A stretch of DNA of 64,000 bases from positions 2,199,001-2,263,000 of the forward strand of contig NZ_CP081155.1 in the NCBI RefSeq assembly GCF_025141175.1. Reading direction: 5' to 3'. The translations under genes and the position numbers were made by a program. Source of the DNA: Jannaschia sp. M317 (GTDB taxonomy: Bacteria; Pseudomonadota; Alphaproteobacteria; Rhodobacterales; Rhodobacteraceae). The notes below the pieces were generated by a model. That model was not told the origin of the DNA and did not search any database. It was given only the letters and a program-made list of their open reading frames with translations. Shown here in pieces: positions 23,697 through 35,631 of the stretch. Position 1 is the first letter of the stretch. Each line of letters starts with the position of its first letter.

Positions 23697-24737
23697 TCAA
23701 AGCCAGCGGTCCCGGTCGGTGCCTACGGCCTCGGCGACATTGGTGAACCCGTCGCGGGCAAGCAGGCGGTCAAGGCCGGTGGCCACGGTCGCGGGCAGGG
23801 TGATGCCTTCGAACACGAGCGCGGTATACAGCTGCACGGCAGAGGCACCGGCGCGGATCTTGGCATAGGCCTGATCGGCGGTCGCCACGCCGCCCACGCC
23901 GATCAACGGCTTGTCCGTCAGGGTCGAAAGACGGGCAAGGACACGCGTCGATGTCTCGAACAAGGGGGCGCCGGACAGGCCGCCCGCCTCTGTCGCATGG
24001 GGCGACGACAGGCCCGTCCGGTTCAGCGTCGTATTGGTCGCGATGATGGCATCGACGTCCCTGGCCACGGTGGCGATGTCGGCCAGTTCCGCGTCGGTCA
24101 GGTCCGGTGCGATTTTCAGAAAGACGGGAATGCGACGGGGCAGGGCGTCGCGGGCCGCGATGACGCCGGACAACAGCGCCGAAAGCGCCTCGGCACCCTG
24201 CAGATCGCGCAGACGTTCGGTGTTCGGGCTGCTGACGTTGACGGTCGCAAAATCCACATGCGCGCCGCAGGTGGTCAGGACGCTGGCAAAATCCAGTGCC
24301 TTGTCGGCGCTGTCCTTGTTGGCCCCGAGGTTCAGGCCGATGACGGTGCCCTTGGGGCGCGCGGCCAGACGGGCGGCGATGGCCTCTGCGCCCTCGTTGT
24401 TGAAACCGAAACGGTTGATCGCCGCGCGGTCCTGCGTCAGGCGGAACAGGCGTGGTTTGGGGTTTCCGGGTTGCGGGCGGGGGGTGGCGGCCCCGACCTC
24501 CAGAAAGCCGAAGGCGCATCCCGCCAGGCCCGTCAGCGCGGTTGCATTCTTGTCGAATCCGGCCGCCAGCCCCACCGGGTTTGGCAGATCCAGCCCCGCC
24601 ACCGTCGTGGCCAGGCGCGGCGACGTCAGCGGCCCGCCCTTGGGCCCGAGACCCAGGCGCAGCGCCTGGATCGCCAGACCATGCGCCCGTTCCGGGTCGA
24701 CCCGGTGCAGCGCAGACAATGCCAACCGGTCGATCAT
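23697..24737 (-). CDS. pyrD: Dihydroorotate dehydrogenase (quinone), class 2
   Basis: PyrD oxidises dihydroorotate to orotate at the inner membrane, passing electrons to quinone, in pyrimidine synthesis. The 346-residue product has the class-2 N-terminal amphipathic helix region ([18 protein letters not shown]), the FMN/substrate core [27 protein letters not shown] with the catalytic serine, [11 protein letters not shown], and [22 protein letters not shown] 24737 overlaps the DUF952 stop (ATGA), and this start begins the conserved helix. A longer in-frame ORF upstream is the shadow of the DUF952 gene. Confidence 0.95.
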   Translation of the reverse strand: MIDRLALSALHRVDPERAHGLAIQALRLGLGPKGGPLTSPRLATTVAGLDLPNPVGLAAGFDKNATALTGLAGCAFGFLEVGAATPRPQPGNPKPRLFRLTQDRAAINRFGFNNEGAEAIAARLAARPKGTVIGLNLGANKDSADKALDFASVLTTCGAHVDFATVNVSSPNTERLRDLQGAEALSALLSGVIAARDALPRRIPVFLKIAPDLTDAELADIATVARDVDAIIATNTTLNRTGLSSPHATEAGGLSGAPLFETSTRVLARLSTLTDKPLIGVGGVATADQAYAKIRAGASAVQLYTALVFEGITLPATVATGLDRLLARDGFTNVAEAVGTDRDRWL

Positions 24738-25069
24738 GCCATGCCCGCCGGAAATTGATGCGCCCCATCCACCAGCGGCAGCGGTTGCGCCCAGGCCACC
24801 TGATCGAGGCGCAGCGGCGCGTAAAGGTGCGGGAACTCGGCCCCGCCACGGGACACTTCCCACCGCAGGTTGTCGGCCACGGCGGCATCGTCGACGCCGA
24901 TCAGCCACAGCCCCTCGACGTCGGCGAAATGTCTGGCCGCGGTTTCGGCCACCTGCCCGGCAGTGGAGAAATGAATATAGCCGTCGGCCAGGTCAATCGG
25001 CGCGCCCTGGGTGGTACCATCGGCGCGCAGCGCCTGCCATTCGGGCGTTCTGAAAAGCTTGTAGATCAT
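24734..25069 (-). CDS. DUF952 family protein
   Basis: The 111-residue protein matches the DUF952 pattern: [14 protein letters not shown] at the start, [23 protein letters not shown] in the middle, and [17 protein letters not shown] near the end. The IHFST and FPHLY motifs are the family hallmarks. The fold resembles ADP-ribosyltransferase-type or NUDIX-like small proteins in some descriptions, but the activity is unknown. It is cotranscribed with pyrD by a four-base overlap, an arrangement I recall in other roseobacters. Confidence 0.85.
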   Translation of the reverse strand: MIYKLFRTPEWQALRADGTTQGAPIDLADGYIHFSTAGQVAETAARHFADVEGLWLIGVDDAAVADNLRWEVSRGGAEFPHLYAPLRLDQVAWAQPLPLVDGAHQFPAGMA

Positions 25070-25186
25070 GGCTCCGCCCTCTGCCGTCTGCATCTCGCCG
25101 CGTCAAGTTGGCCGGGACGTCATATGCCTTTGACAGTGGCGTGAGACCTGCGCACCATCGCGTCATCCAACTAGGGGGTTTTACCA

Positions 25187-26761
25187 ATGAACCGACTTCT
25201 CACGGCAACGGCCGCACTTGCGCTGACGACCGGGATGGCATCTGCGGATGGCCACGCGGCCTATACGCTGCACGTCCTGCATATCAACGACCTGCACAGC
25301 CGGATCGAGCCGGTCAGCAAGTACGACGGCACCTGCGGTGCCGAGGACGACGCGGCGGGCGAATGTTTCGGTGGCGTGGCGCGGATCAAGACCTTCATCG
25401 ATGGCAAGCGCGCAGAACTGGCGGGAGAGAACGTCATCGTGCTGGACGCGGGCGACCAGTTCCAGGGCTCGCTGATGTACACGACCTACAAGGGCGACGT
25501 GGAAGCCGAGATGATGAACGCCATCGGCTTCGACGCCATGGCCGTGGGCAACCACGAATTCGACGACGGCCCGGCGCAGCTTGCCGAATTCGTGGACGAG
25601 GTGGATGTGCCGCTCGTCTCCGGCAACCTGGACCTGAGCCAGTCGAACCTGCTGAACGGCAAGATCGAGGATCACCTGATTCTCGAGATCGGCGGCGAGA
25701 AGATCGGCATCGTGTCTGCGCTGGCGACCGACACGGTCGAAACCTCCAGCCCCGGCCCGAACGTCATCTTTCAGGACGAAATCGACAGCCTGCAAGCTGA
25801 CGTCGATGCCCTGACAGAGATGGGCGTGACCAAGATCATCGCCCTGACCCATGTCGGCCTGCCTGCGGACAAGCGCATCGCCGAAGGGACGACCGGTCTG
25901 GACGCCATCGTGGGCGGTCACAGCCACACCAAGTTCTCGAACTCCGAAGAGGGGGCCGAGGCCTATCCGACCGAGGTGAACGGCGTGCCGATCGTGCAGG
26001 CCTATGCCTATTCCAAATACGTGGGTCACCTGACCCTGGCGTTCGACGGCGAGGGCAATGTCATCGACGCCTCCGGCGACACCTATCTGCTGGACGCCTC
26101 GGTCACCCCGGACGAGGGCATCGCCGCCCGCGTGGCCGAACTGGCCGGTCCCATCGAAGAGCTGAAGTCCACCGTCATCGGTGAGGCGACCGACGTCATC
26201 GAAGGGTCGCGCGACGTCTGCCGCGCCGTGGAATGTGCCATGGGCAACCTGGTGGCCGACGCCATGCTGGACCGCGTCAAGGACCAGGGCGTGACCATCG
26301 CGATCCAGAACGGCGGCGGTCTGCGTGCGTCCATCGACGGGGGCGAGATCACCATGGGCGAAGTTCTGACGGTCCTGCCGTTCCAGAACACCTTGGCGAC
26401 CTTCAGCGCGACGGGCCAGGACATGATCGACGCGTTGGAAAACGGCGTGGGCCAGGTCGAGGACGGTGCAGGCCGCTTCCCGCAGGTTGCTGGCATGTCG
26501 TTCGCCTTTGATCTGTCGGCCGAACCGGGCAGCCGTGTCAGCGACGTCATGGTCGGCGGCGCGCCCATCGACCCGGCGGCGACCTATCAGGTGGTGACCA
26601 ACAACTATGTCCGCAACGGCGGCGACGGCTATGGCATGTTCGCCGACGCCGCCGATGCCTATGACTTCGGTCCGGGTCTCGAAGTGGTGGTGGCCGACTA
26701 CATCGCCGAACTGGGGGGCACCTACACGCCCTATACCGACGGGCGCATCGCTCTGAAATGA
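25187..26761 (+). CDS. Periplasmic 5'-nucleotidase / UshA-type phosphoesterase
   Basis: The 524-residue protein has a signal peptide (MNRLLTATAALALTTGMASA). The metallophosphatase domain shows HINDLHSRIEP, VLDAGDQFQGS, VGNHEFDDGP and GGHSHTKFS, which supply the two-metal ligands, and the C-terminal 5_nucleotid_C domain shows IQNGGGLRASI and VVTNNYVRNGGDGY, where stacking residues hold the base. Such enzymes release nucleosides and phosphate from external nucleotides or UDP-sugars. It is monocistronic, with its own 117-base upstream region divergent from DUF952 and a hairpin after its stop. Confidence 0.92.
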   Translation: MNRLLTATAALALTTGMASADGHAAYTLHVLHINDLHSRIEPVSKYDGTCGAEDDAAGECFGGVARIKTFIDGKRAELAGENVIVLDAGDQFQGSLMYTTYKGDVEAEMMNAIGFDAMAVGNHEFDDGPAQLAEFVDEVDVPLVSGNLDLSQSNLLNGKIEDHLILEIGGEKIGIVSALATDTVETSSPGPNVIFQDEIDSLQADVDALTEMGVTKIIALTHVGLPADKRIAEGTTGLDAIVGGHSHTKFSNSEEGAEAYPTEVNGVPIVQAYAYSKYVGHLTLAFDGEGNVIDASGDTYLLDASVTPDEGIAARVAELAGPIEELKSTVIGEATDVIEGSRDVCRAVECAMGNLVADAMLDRVKDQGVTIAIQNGGGLRASIDGGEITMGEVLTVLPFQNTLATFSATGQDMIDALENGVGQVEDGAGRFPQVAGMSFAFDLSAEPGSRVSDVMVGGAPIDPAATYQVVTNNYVRNGGDGYGMFADAADAYDFGPGLEVVVADYIAELGGTYTPYTDGRIALK

Positions 26762-26803
26762 TGTGTTCTGCCACCTAGGCAGGCGGTTCCGTTCTTAGAA
26801 AAT

Positions 26804-26835
26804 GACAATGCCGGGTGGAAACATCCGGCATTGTC
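26804..26835 (+). terminator. Hairpin after the 5'-nucleotidase gene
   Basis: GACAATGCCGG and CCGGCATTGTC form a perfect 11-bp stem with a 10-base loop, 43 bases after the stop codon. No uridine run follows, so termination may be weak or factor-assisted. Confidence 0.6.
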
Positions 26836-26915
26836 GTGCATCTGCTTTGCGTGCCGTGGCGGACGGCACCAATCGAGGACAGGCGCATGCGAATTGCACC
26901 CCTGCACGGCGCGCG

Positions 26916-28016
26916 ATGATCGCGCCGCAACCCCAGAACCAGACGGCCCGGATTGAAGCGATCGAACGGTTCCAGCTGGGCGCGAACGCGCACTCCGAAA
27001 AGATGGATTCGTTGGTCGAGCTTGCAGCACAGATCACTGATTGCCCCATCGCGCTGGTCTCGATCGTGCACGAACAGGATCAGAGGTTCGAGGCGGTCTG
27101 CGGATTGGACATCGACGGGACGCGCCTCGAATCCTCGATCTGTTCGCACGCCATCCTGCAAGAAGAGTTGCTGGAGATCCCCGATTGTCGTCTGGACATG
27201 CGGACGCGGGACAACCCCCTGGTCACCAACGCAGAAGACCCGCTGGTCTTTTACGCGGGGGCGCAGATCGCCACGCCAGAGGGGATCACGCTGGGCACGC
27301 TGTGCGTGCTGGACCGCAAACCGCGGCGGCTGGGTGATCATCAACGTCGGGCGCTGCGCATCCTTGCGAAGCAGGCGATGCATCTGCTCGAACTCCATGA
27401 CGCGATGCGCGTCGCCGACAGCTTGCGGCGCGAGGCGGATCACCGGGTCAAGAATTCGCTCAGCTCCATCTCGGCGGTTGCCCGGATGAGCGCGGCGCTG
27501 GCCGATAGTGACGAGGTGCGCGCGGCGCTGGAACAGGTGCATACCCGCATCGAAGCAACCGCCCGCCTGCACGGAGAACTGTATCGTCAGGACATGGGCG
27601 AGCACGATATCGAGGTGTCCGACTATCTGGACAGGGTCATGGGGCATCTATTCGAAATCGCCGCGCCGGATGTCGATGTGTCCTTTGCCTTTGAACCCGT
27701 CCGTCTGCCCAGCCAATCGGCGGCGGCCCTAGGGTTGTTGGTCAACGAAATGGTCAGCAACGCCTTCAAGCACGGCTTCCCCGAGGGGACGGCCGGGCGA
27801 GTGTCCGTCACGGGCAAACGGATTGGCCGCGACCGCTATGCGCTGGCGTGCGAAGACGACGGCGTGGGGGCCGCGGCGGCACCCAGCACCTCTGGCCTGG
27901 GGGGGCGGCTGATGGCGGCCTCGGCGCGGCAATTGGATGGTGAGGTGGAAACCGGGCCGGGCCCAGGCGGTCGGGGATACGTCGCGCAGGTTGTGCTGAC
28001 CCTGCCCGGGGCCTGA
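26916..28016 (+). CDS. GAF-domain sensor histidine kinase (HisKA_2 type)
   Basis: The 366-residue soluble kinase has an N-terminal GAF-like sensor (about residues 30-160; DCPIALVSIVHEQDQRFEAVCG and AGAQIATPEGITLGTLCVLD). Then comes a HisKA_2 phosphoacceptor helix with H176 in READHRVKNSLSS, and an HATPase domain with LLVNEMVSNAFKHGFP as the N-box and a shortened G-box near the end. The start at 26916 was preferred to an ORF start 38 codons upstream because the extra residues lie over the preceding hairpin and match no domain. Kinases of this type feed the alphaproteobacterial general stress response or light sensing; no partner regulator is adjacent. Confidence 0.85.
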   Translation: MIAPQPQNQTARIEAIERFQLGANAHSEKMDSLVELAAQITDCPIALVSIVHEQDQRFEAVCGLDIDGTRLESSICSHAILQEELLEIPDCRLDMRTRDNPLVTNAEDPLVFYAGAQIATPEGITLGTLCVLDRKPRRLGDHQRRALRILAKQAMHLLELHDAMRVADSLRREADHRVKNSLSSISAVARMSAALADSDEVRAALEQVHTRIEATARLHGELYRQDMGEHDIEVSDYLDRVMGHLFEIAAPDVDVSFAFEPVRLPSQSAAALGLLVNEMVSNAFKHGFPEGTAGRVSVTGKRIGRDRYALACEDDGVGAAAAPSTSGLGGRLMAASARQLDGEVETGPGPGGRGYVAQVVLTLPGA

Positions 28017-28019
28017 TCC

Positions 28020-28691
28020 ATGTGCGGCCGTTATGCGCTGACCCTGCCGCAAGAGGCGATGGTGCAGATGTTCGACGCAGCTCCGGCGAATGACCTGCCA
28101 CAGGGGCCGCGTTGGAACGTCTGTCCAACGACCCAGATCCCGGTGGTGCGTGCGGGGGGCGAGGGCCGGGCGCTGGTGTCGATGCGGTGGGGGTTTCTGC
28201 CGCACTGGTATACGTCGCCCACGGATGGCCCGCTGCTGATCAATGCCCGCGCCGAGACGGTGGCCGAGAAGCCGGCCTTTCGCACGGCGTGCCGGGAACG
28301 TCGCTGTCTGATCCCTGCCGACGGGTTCTATGAATGGACCAAGGCGGCGGATGGCACGCGGCTGCCGTGGTATTTCACGCAGGCGGACGGGGCCCCGATG
28401 GTCTTTGCCGGGATCTGGCAGGACTGGGGGCCGGAAAACCTGGCCACCTGCGCGATCGTCAGCTGCGCCGCCGGGCCGACCATGTCCGAAATCCACCACC
28501 GGGAGCCGGTGACCCTGGCCCCGTCGGATTGGGGCCTGTGGCTGGGCGAAGAAGGCAAGGGAGCCGCGCGGCTGATGCAAGCCGCCCCGGAAGGGCGGGT
28601 GCGCAGGCACCGGGTGTCGCGCGCGGTGAATTCGAACCGGGCCGAGGGACCGGAGTTGATCGAGCCGCTGATCGACGAGGACGACATCTGA
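28020..28691 (+). CDS. SOS response-associated peptidase (SRAP/YedK family)
   Basis: SRAP proteins attach to abasic sites in single-stranded DNA through a thiazolidine link made by the N-terminal cysteine. The 223-residue product keeps C2 (MCGRYAL, exposed after Met removal), N33 in PRWNVCPT, E105 in GFYEWTK and a histidine in MSEIHHREPV (H159/H160). The usual H-x-R-M-P is H-H-R-E-P here, a Met-to-Glu change beside the active site. The gene starts three bases after the kinase stop. No LexA box is seen near it. Confidence 0.9.
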   Translation: MCGRYALTLPQEAMVQMFDAAPANDLPQGPRWNVCPTTQIPVVRAGGEGRALVSMRWGFLPHWYTSPTDGPLLINARAETVAEKPAFRTACRERRCLIPADGFYEWTKAADGTRLPWYFTQADGAPMVFAGIWQDWGPENLATCAIVSCAAGPTMSEIHHREPVTLAPSDWGLWLGEEGKGAARLMQAAPEGRVRRHRVSRAVNSNRAEGPELIEPLIDEDDI

Positions 28692-28873
28692 CCCCTGAAT
28701 GTGGCGCGACCCGCGCTTGGGACGCGGGCCGACCAGTCTTGGAGAGAGAGACGAGAGATCCGACCGGAGGATCGAAGGGGGGAGGGTAGATCAACCCCTG
28801 CCGGATCGTCGCCTTGGGTTCAGGCTGCCCGTCAAATGCGGCACGAATGCGGCGAGGGGGCGCCCAAGTGAAG

Positions 28874-28909
28874 GAAATCCGCCCGAATTGGGCGGATTGT
28901 TTCTTTTCT
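28874..28909 (+). terminator. Rho-independent terminator
   Basis: AATCCGCCC and GGGCGGATT form a 9-bp stem around GAATT, followed by GTTTCTTTTC. It lies 183 bases past the SRAP stop and just before the convergent thrS stop. The 182 bases between hold no convincing protein gene; a long 3' UTR or a small RNA ending here is possible. Confidence 0.8.
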
Positions 28910-28926
28910 GGCGCTCTTGGCCGATG

Positions 28927-30873
28927 TCACCGAAGGTCCGGCGGCGTCGCCTCGGCCCCAAGATCGGCGGTCACCGTGTCCAGTGCGATCACCTCGGTCC
29001 GCTTTTCGCCCAGACGGCGCAGGGTCACGGTGCGGTCCTCGACCTCTTTCTTGCCGATGGCGAGAATGACGGGGACCTTGCCCAGCGAATGTTCGCGGAC
29101 CTTGTAGTTGATCTTTTCGTTGCGGATGTCCGCCTCGGCGCGCACGCCTGCGCGGGTCAGGGCCGCCACGACCTCGGCCACGTAGTCATCTGCCTCGGAC
29201 ACGATTGAGGCGACGACGACCTGCCGCGGGGCCAGCCAGAACGGCAGTTTGCCCGCGTGTTCCTCGATCAGGATGCCGATGAACCGCTCAAAGCTGCCCA
29301 GCGTGGCGCGGTGCAGCATGACCGGGCGATGCTTGTCGCCATCCTCGCCGATATAGGTCGCGTCCAGACGTTCCGGCAGGACGAAATCGACCTGATGGGT
29401 GCCGCATTGCCAATCGCGACCGATGGCGTCGGTCAGCACGAATTCCAGCTTGGGACCATAGAAGGCCCCTTCGCCGGGGTTGACCTCCGGCTCGATGCCG
29501 GCGGCGCGGGTGGCGTGCAGCAGGGCGGTTTCGGCCTTGTCCCAGACCTCGTCCGACCCGGAGCGGACCTCGGGGCGGGTCGAGAATTTCACCTTGAAAT
29601 CGGTAAATCCCAGATCGCGATACATCGACGACAGAAAGTCGATGTAGACGCGCGTTTCGCTTTCGATCTGGTCTTCGCGGCAGAAGATGTGGCCATCGTC
29701 CTGGGTGAAGCCGCGCACCCGCATGATGCCATGCAGGGCTCCCGACGGCTCATAGCGCGCGCAGGACCCGAACTCGGCCATGCGCAGGGGCAGGTCGCGG
29801 TAGGATTTCAGGCCCTGGTTGAAGATCTGCACGTGGCAGGGGCAGTTCATCGGCTTGAGCGCGTTGACCGCCTTTTCGCGGGCATGTTCCTCGTCCACTT
29901 CGACGATGAACATGTTTTCCTGATACTTTTCCCAGTGGCCCGATGCGACCCAGAGCTTGCGGTCCACGACCTGCGGGGTGTTCACCTCGACATAGCCGCC
30001 GGCGCGTTGCTTGCGGCGGACGAAGTCCTGCAACGTCGTGTAGATCGTCCAACCGTTCGGGTGCCAGAAGACCTGGCCCGGGGCCTCTTCCTGCATGTGA
30101 TAGAGGTCCATTTCGCGACCAAGCCGGCGGTGATCGCGGGCCTCTGCCTCCTCCAGAAACTTCTGGTGGGCCTTCAGGTCCTCGCGATTGCGAAAGGCGA
30201 TGCCATAGATGCGCTGCAACTGCGGACGCGTGTTGTCGCCCAGCCAATAGGCAGAGGACACGCGCGTCAGTTTGAAGCCGTCCGCCGGAATCTGGCCCGT
30301 GTGTTGCAGGTGCGGGCCACGGCACAGATCCTGCCAGTCGCCGTGCCAATACATGCGGATCGGCTCGTCGCCGGGAATCCGGTCCAGCAATTCGACCTTA
30401 TAGGGCTCGCCGCTGTCGACGTAATGCTGGCGGGCGCGGGCGCGGTCCCAGACCTCTGTGCGGACCGGGTCGCGGGCGGCAATGATACGCTTCATCTCGG
30501 ACTCGATCTGGCCCAGATCCTCGGGGGTGAACGGCTCTTCGCGGTCGAAGTCGTAGAACCAGCCGAAATCGCGCACCGGGCCGATGGTGACCTTCACGTC
30601 CGGCCAGATCGCCTGCACGGCACGGGCCATGACATGCGCCAGGTCGTGGCGGATCAGCTCCAGCGCGGGGGCCTCGTCCTGCATGGTGTTGATCGCTATG
30701 GCGGCGTCGGTCTCGATCGGCCAGGCCAGATCCCAGTGCACGCCATCGACCTGTGCCGAGATCGCCTTTTTGGAGAGAGACTTGGAGATTCCCTCGGCCA
30801 CCTCGCGCGGGGTGATCCCGGTGGGATATTCGGCGGCGCGGCCATCGGGGAAGGTCAGGGTGATCTGGGACAT
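28927..30873 (-). CDS. thrS: Threonine--tRNA ligase
   Basis: The 648-residue class-II synthetase has the N-terminal TGS domain ([19 protein letters not shown]), the editing domain with [15 protein letters not shown], the catalytic core with the zinc cysteine in [10 protein letters not shown], motif 2 in [21 protein letters not shown], motif 3 near [17 protein letters not shown], and the anticodon-binding domain at the end. ATG 30873 begins the TGS domain and has GGAGG nine bases before it; a longer ORF frame upstream is spurious. It is monocistronic between convergent and divergent neighbours. Confidence 0.97.
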   Translation of the reverse strand: MSQITLTFPDGRAAEYPTGITPREVAEGISKSLSKKAISAQVDGVHWDLAWPIETDAAIAINTMQDEAPALELIRHDLAHVMARAVQAIWPDVKVTIGPVRDFGWFYDFDREEPFTPEDLGQIESEMKRIIAARDPVRTEVWDRARARQHYVDSGEPYKVELLDRIPGDEPIRMYWHGDWQDLCRGPHLQHTGQIPADGFKLTRVSSAYWLGDNTRPQLQRIYGIAFRNREDLKAHQKFLEEAEARDHRRLGREMDLYHMQEEAPGQVFWHPNGWTIYTTLQDFVRRKQRAGGYVEVNTPQVVDRKLWVASGHWEKYQENMFIVEVDEEHAREKAVNALKPMNCPCHVQIFNQGLKSYRDLPLRMAEFGSCARYEPSGALHGIMRVRGFTQDDGHIFCREDQIESETRVYIDFLSSMYRDLGFTDFKVKFSTRPEVRSGSDEVWDKAETALLHATRAAGIEPEVNPGEGAFYGPKLEFVLTDAIGRDWQCGTHQVDFVLPERLDATYIGEDGDKHRPVMLHRATLGSFERFIGILIEEHAGKLPFWLAPRQVVVASIVSEADDYVAEVVAALTRAGVRAEADIRNEKINYKVREHSLGKVPVILAIGKKEVEDRTVTLRRLGEKRTEVIALDTVTADLGAEATPPDLR

Positions 30874-31019
30874 CGCATGTGTCCTCCGTCGTTTTGGCGC
30901 CCACGGAACGCCCGGTTGCGGGGTAATTGTGCGGCGCTTTTGGCGGCGGGTTTGATCGGCGTCAAGGCGCGGCGGCGGCGCGGGGCGCAAACTGCCCCCA
31001 ACAACCCGAGGAGGCTGCC

Positions 31020-31856
31020 ATGAATACGATCCTAGTTGCGAGCGACCTGAGCGCCCGATCCGACCGCGCGGTCCTGCGCGCCGCCCACCTTGCCGCAGAG
31101 GAAGGGGCCGATCTGATCGTGCTGCATGTCGTGGACGAAGACCTGCCCGGGGCCCTGCTCCAGACCCGCTGCGAAGAGGCGGAAACGGTGCTGCGCGCCA
31201 TGATCGGCGAAAGCGCGGTGCTGGTCGATCTTGCCGTGACCGTCCTGGTCGAGGCCGGACATCTGGACCGGTTGCTGCCGCAGATCGTGCGCGATCGAAA
31301 GGTGGATCTTGTGGTGCTGGGCACCCACCGCAGCCGGGGCCTGGCAGAGATCCTGGGCGCACCGACCCTGACCCGTCTGCTGCGCGGGGTGGAGGTTCCG
31401 GTGCTGGTCGCGACGGGCCGGACAGAGGTGCCCTATGACAAGATCACCGTCGGCTGGGATTTTTCGCCCGCCAGCGCGGCGGCGGCGACATTGGCCCGCA
31501 GGCTGGCCCCTGAGGCACAGATCACGTTGGTCCACGCATGGCAGGACGCCTGTGCGGGCGTGCCCTATGCCTTTGAGACGGGCGGCACGGTTTCCCCTTT
31601 GGCGTTGGAGCAGTTGACCTCTGAGATGGCGCGCGAGGCGGTCAAGCTGTCGGATGGCGGCCCTGCGATGGGGTGCGAGTTGGTGGTCGGCCCGGCAGGA
31701 CATGTGATGCACAAACGCGCCGAGGCAGGCGAGGCGGATCTGATCGCCCTGGGCCGCCACGCCCGCAGCGGGATCGCGCGGCTCTTGCTTGGTGCCACGG
31801 CCGAGGATCTGGCCGTGCATGTGCCCTGTGATGTGCTGATCGCGCCACCTGAATAA
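31020..31856 (+). CDS. Tandem universal stress protein (UspA x2)
   Basis: The 278-residue protein contains two Usp domains. The first (residues 1-138) begins [18 protein letters not shown] and contains [20 protein letters not shown], an ATP-binding-type G-x-x-R-G motif. The second (about 145-278) begins [14 protein letters not shown] and ends [26 protein letters not shown] with a similar loop. Double Usp proteins respond to respiratory or starvation stress; no direct partner is nearby. It is preceded by CGAGGAGG with good spacing. Confidence 0.88.
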   Translation: MNTILVASDLSARSDRAVLRAAHLAAEEGADLIVLHVVDEDLPGALLQTRCEEAETVLRAMIGESAVLVDLAVTVLVEAGHLDRLLPQIVRDRKVDLVVLGTHRSRGLAEILGAPTLTRLLRGVEVPVLVATGRTEVPYDKITVGWDFSPASAAAATLARRLAPEAQITLVHAWQDACAGVPYAFETGGTVSPLALEQLTSEMAREAVKLSDGGPAMGCELVVGPAGHVMHKRAEAGEADLIALGRHARSGIARLLLGATAEDLAVHVPCDVLIAPPE

Positions 31857-31891
31857 CGGTTGCGCTGTCCGTAATCTGCGACGCGGGTGAT

Positions 31892-31917
31892 CGCGCGCCG
31901 GATCATACCGGTGCGCG
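31892..31917 (+). terminator. Hairpin after the Usp gene
   Basis: CGCGCGCCGG and CCGGTGCGCG pair with one G-U wobble around ATCATA, 35 bases beyond the stop. No T-run follows. The remaining 234-base gap before guaB holds no gene that I can support. Confidence 0.45.
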
Positions 31918-32006
31918 GGACCGTGTCGCGCCGTCCGCTGTGCAACGGGGCGAGGCCCCGAAATCCGCGCGCGGCCCGGGATGGGACGCGCATCGTCGCC
32001 GCCTGA

Positions 32007-34340
<2,334 letters not shown>

Positions 34341-34344
<4 letters not shown>

Positions 34345-35513
34345 CGCCCGGTGCGCGCGTTCAAGCCGCCATCGAGGTGTTGGAGGCTGTCCTGGCCGGT
34401 GCCCCCGCCGAGCGGGAGCTGACGGCCTGGGCCCGTGGCAGCCGCTATGCCGGGTCCAAGGACCGCGCCGCCGTGCGTGATCACGTCTTTGACGCGCTGC
34501 GTCGCCTCCGCTCTGCCGCCTGGGCAGGTGGTTTGGGCGATGTTCCGCCCGAAGCGATGCAGGCCCGTCCCCTGATGGCTGGGCTGCTGCGGACGCAAGG
34601 AATTGATCCGGAGGGGCTTTTCACAGGTCAGGGACACGCGCCAGCCGCTTTGGATGCCCTGCCGGAACCCGGGCCCGCGCCCGAGGCGATTGCCCTGGAT
34701 TGCCCCGATTGGTTGCTGCCGCTGATGCGCGACGCCCTGGCCGATACCACCGGACCGATATTGTCGGCGCTGCGCGACCGTGCCCCGGTGATCTTGCGCG
34801 CCAACAACGTGCGGATCGACCGTGACGCCCTGCGCGCCCGTCTGGCCGCAGAAGGTGTCGAGACCTGTCCCCATCCCCTGTCCCCCTCCGCCCTGGAGGT
34901 GGAGGGCCCGGTGCGCGGTTTGGCCATCAAGCCCAGCTTTCTCGAGGGCCTGTTCGAATTGCAGGACGCCGGATCGCAGGCCCTGATCGACCGGCTGCCG
35001 GATCCAAGGGGGCAGCGCATCCTAGATCTCTGTGCCGGCGGTGGAGGCAAGGCCCTGGCCCTGGCCGCGCGTGGCGCCGACGACGTTACCGCCCATGATA
35101 TCGACCCAGGCCGCATGCGCGATCTGCCCGCGCGCACCGCCCGCGCCGGGGTCCATATCGCACAGACGATCGAGCCGGAGGCAGAGGGGCCGTTTGACGG
35201 CGTGATCCTCGATGTTCCCTGCACCGGATCCGGCAGTTGGCGCCGCGCGCCCGAGGCAAAGTGGCGGCTGACCCGGGACAGGCTGGACGAGCTGACCGCG
35301 CTGCAGTCACAGATCCTGGACCGCGCCGTCGCGTTGACGCGACCGGGTGGCTGGCTGGCCTATATGACCTGCTCTCTGCTGGATTCGGAGAATGACGCCC
35401 AAGTCGCCGCCGCCTTGTCGCGGCATCCCTCCCTGCAGGAGGATTTGCGCTGGCGCTGCACGCCACTGGACAGGGCTGACGGCTTCTTTCTGTCTGTTTT
35501 GCGAAAGGTCTAG
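34341..35513 (+). CDS. RsmB/NOP-family RNA (cytosine-C5) methyltransferase
   Basis: The 390-residue protein has an N-terminal NusB/RsmB-like helical part and a SAM-dependent catalytic domain. Motif I is LDLCAGGGGKALALAARG (about 228-245), motif IV is DVPCTGSGSWRRAPEAKW with C294, and motif VI is YMTCSLLDSEND with C344. Both cysteines needed in m5C RNA methyltransferases, for release and for attack, are present. E. coli RsmB modifies C967 of 16S rRNA; the exact target here is an inference. It is translationally coupled to the MBL gene. Confidence 0.9.
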
Positions 35514-35555
35514 GGCTGTTCCGGGCCTGCGTGTTAGCCTTCCGTTCTACTGCTG

Positions 35556-35570
35556 TTAACGCCGCCTTAA
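35556..35570 (+). promoter_or_regulatory. CtrA-type box upstream of cckA
   Basis: TTAA, seven bases (CGCCGCC), then TTAA, followed by CC. This matches the full TTAA-N7-TTAA consensus of the cell-cycle regulator CtrA. It lies 61 bases before the cckA start, within the 118-base intergenic gap, and would let CtrA control the kinase that activates it. Confidence 0.7.
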
Positions 35571-35631
35571 CCTATGCGGTAGATACAGATGGGCATCGAA
35601 TCTGTGGTGGTAGGGCCCGATATCGGGCCGC

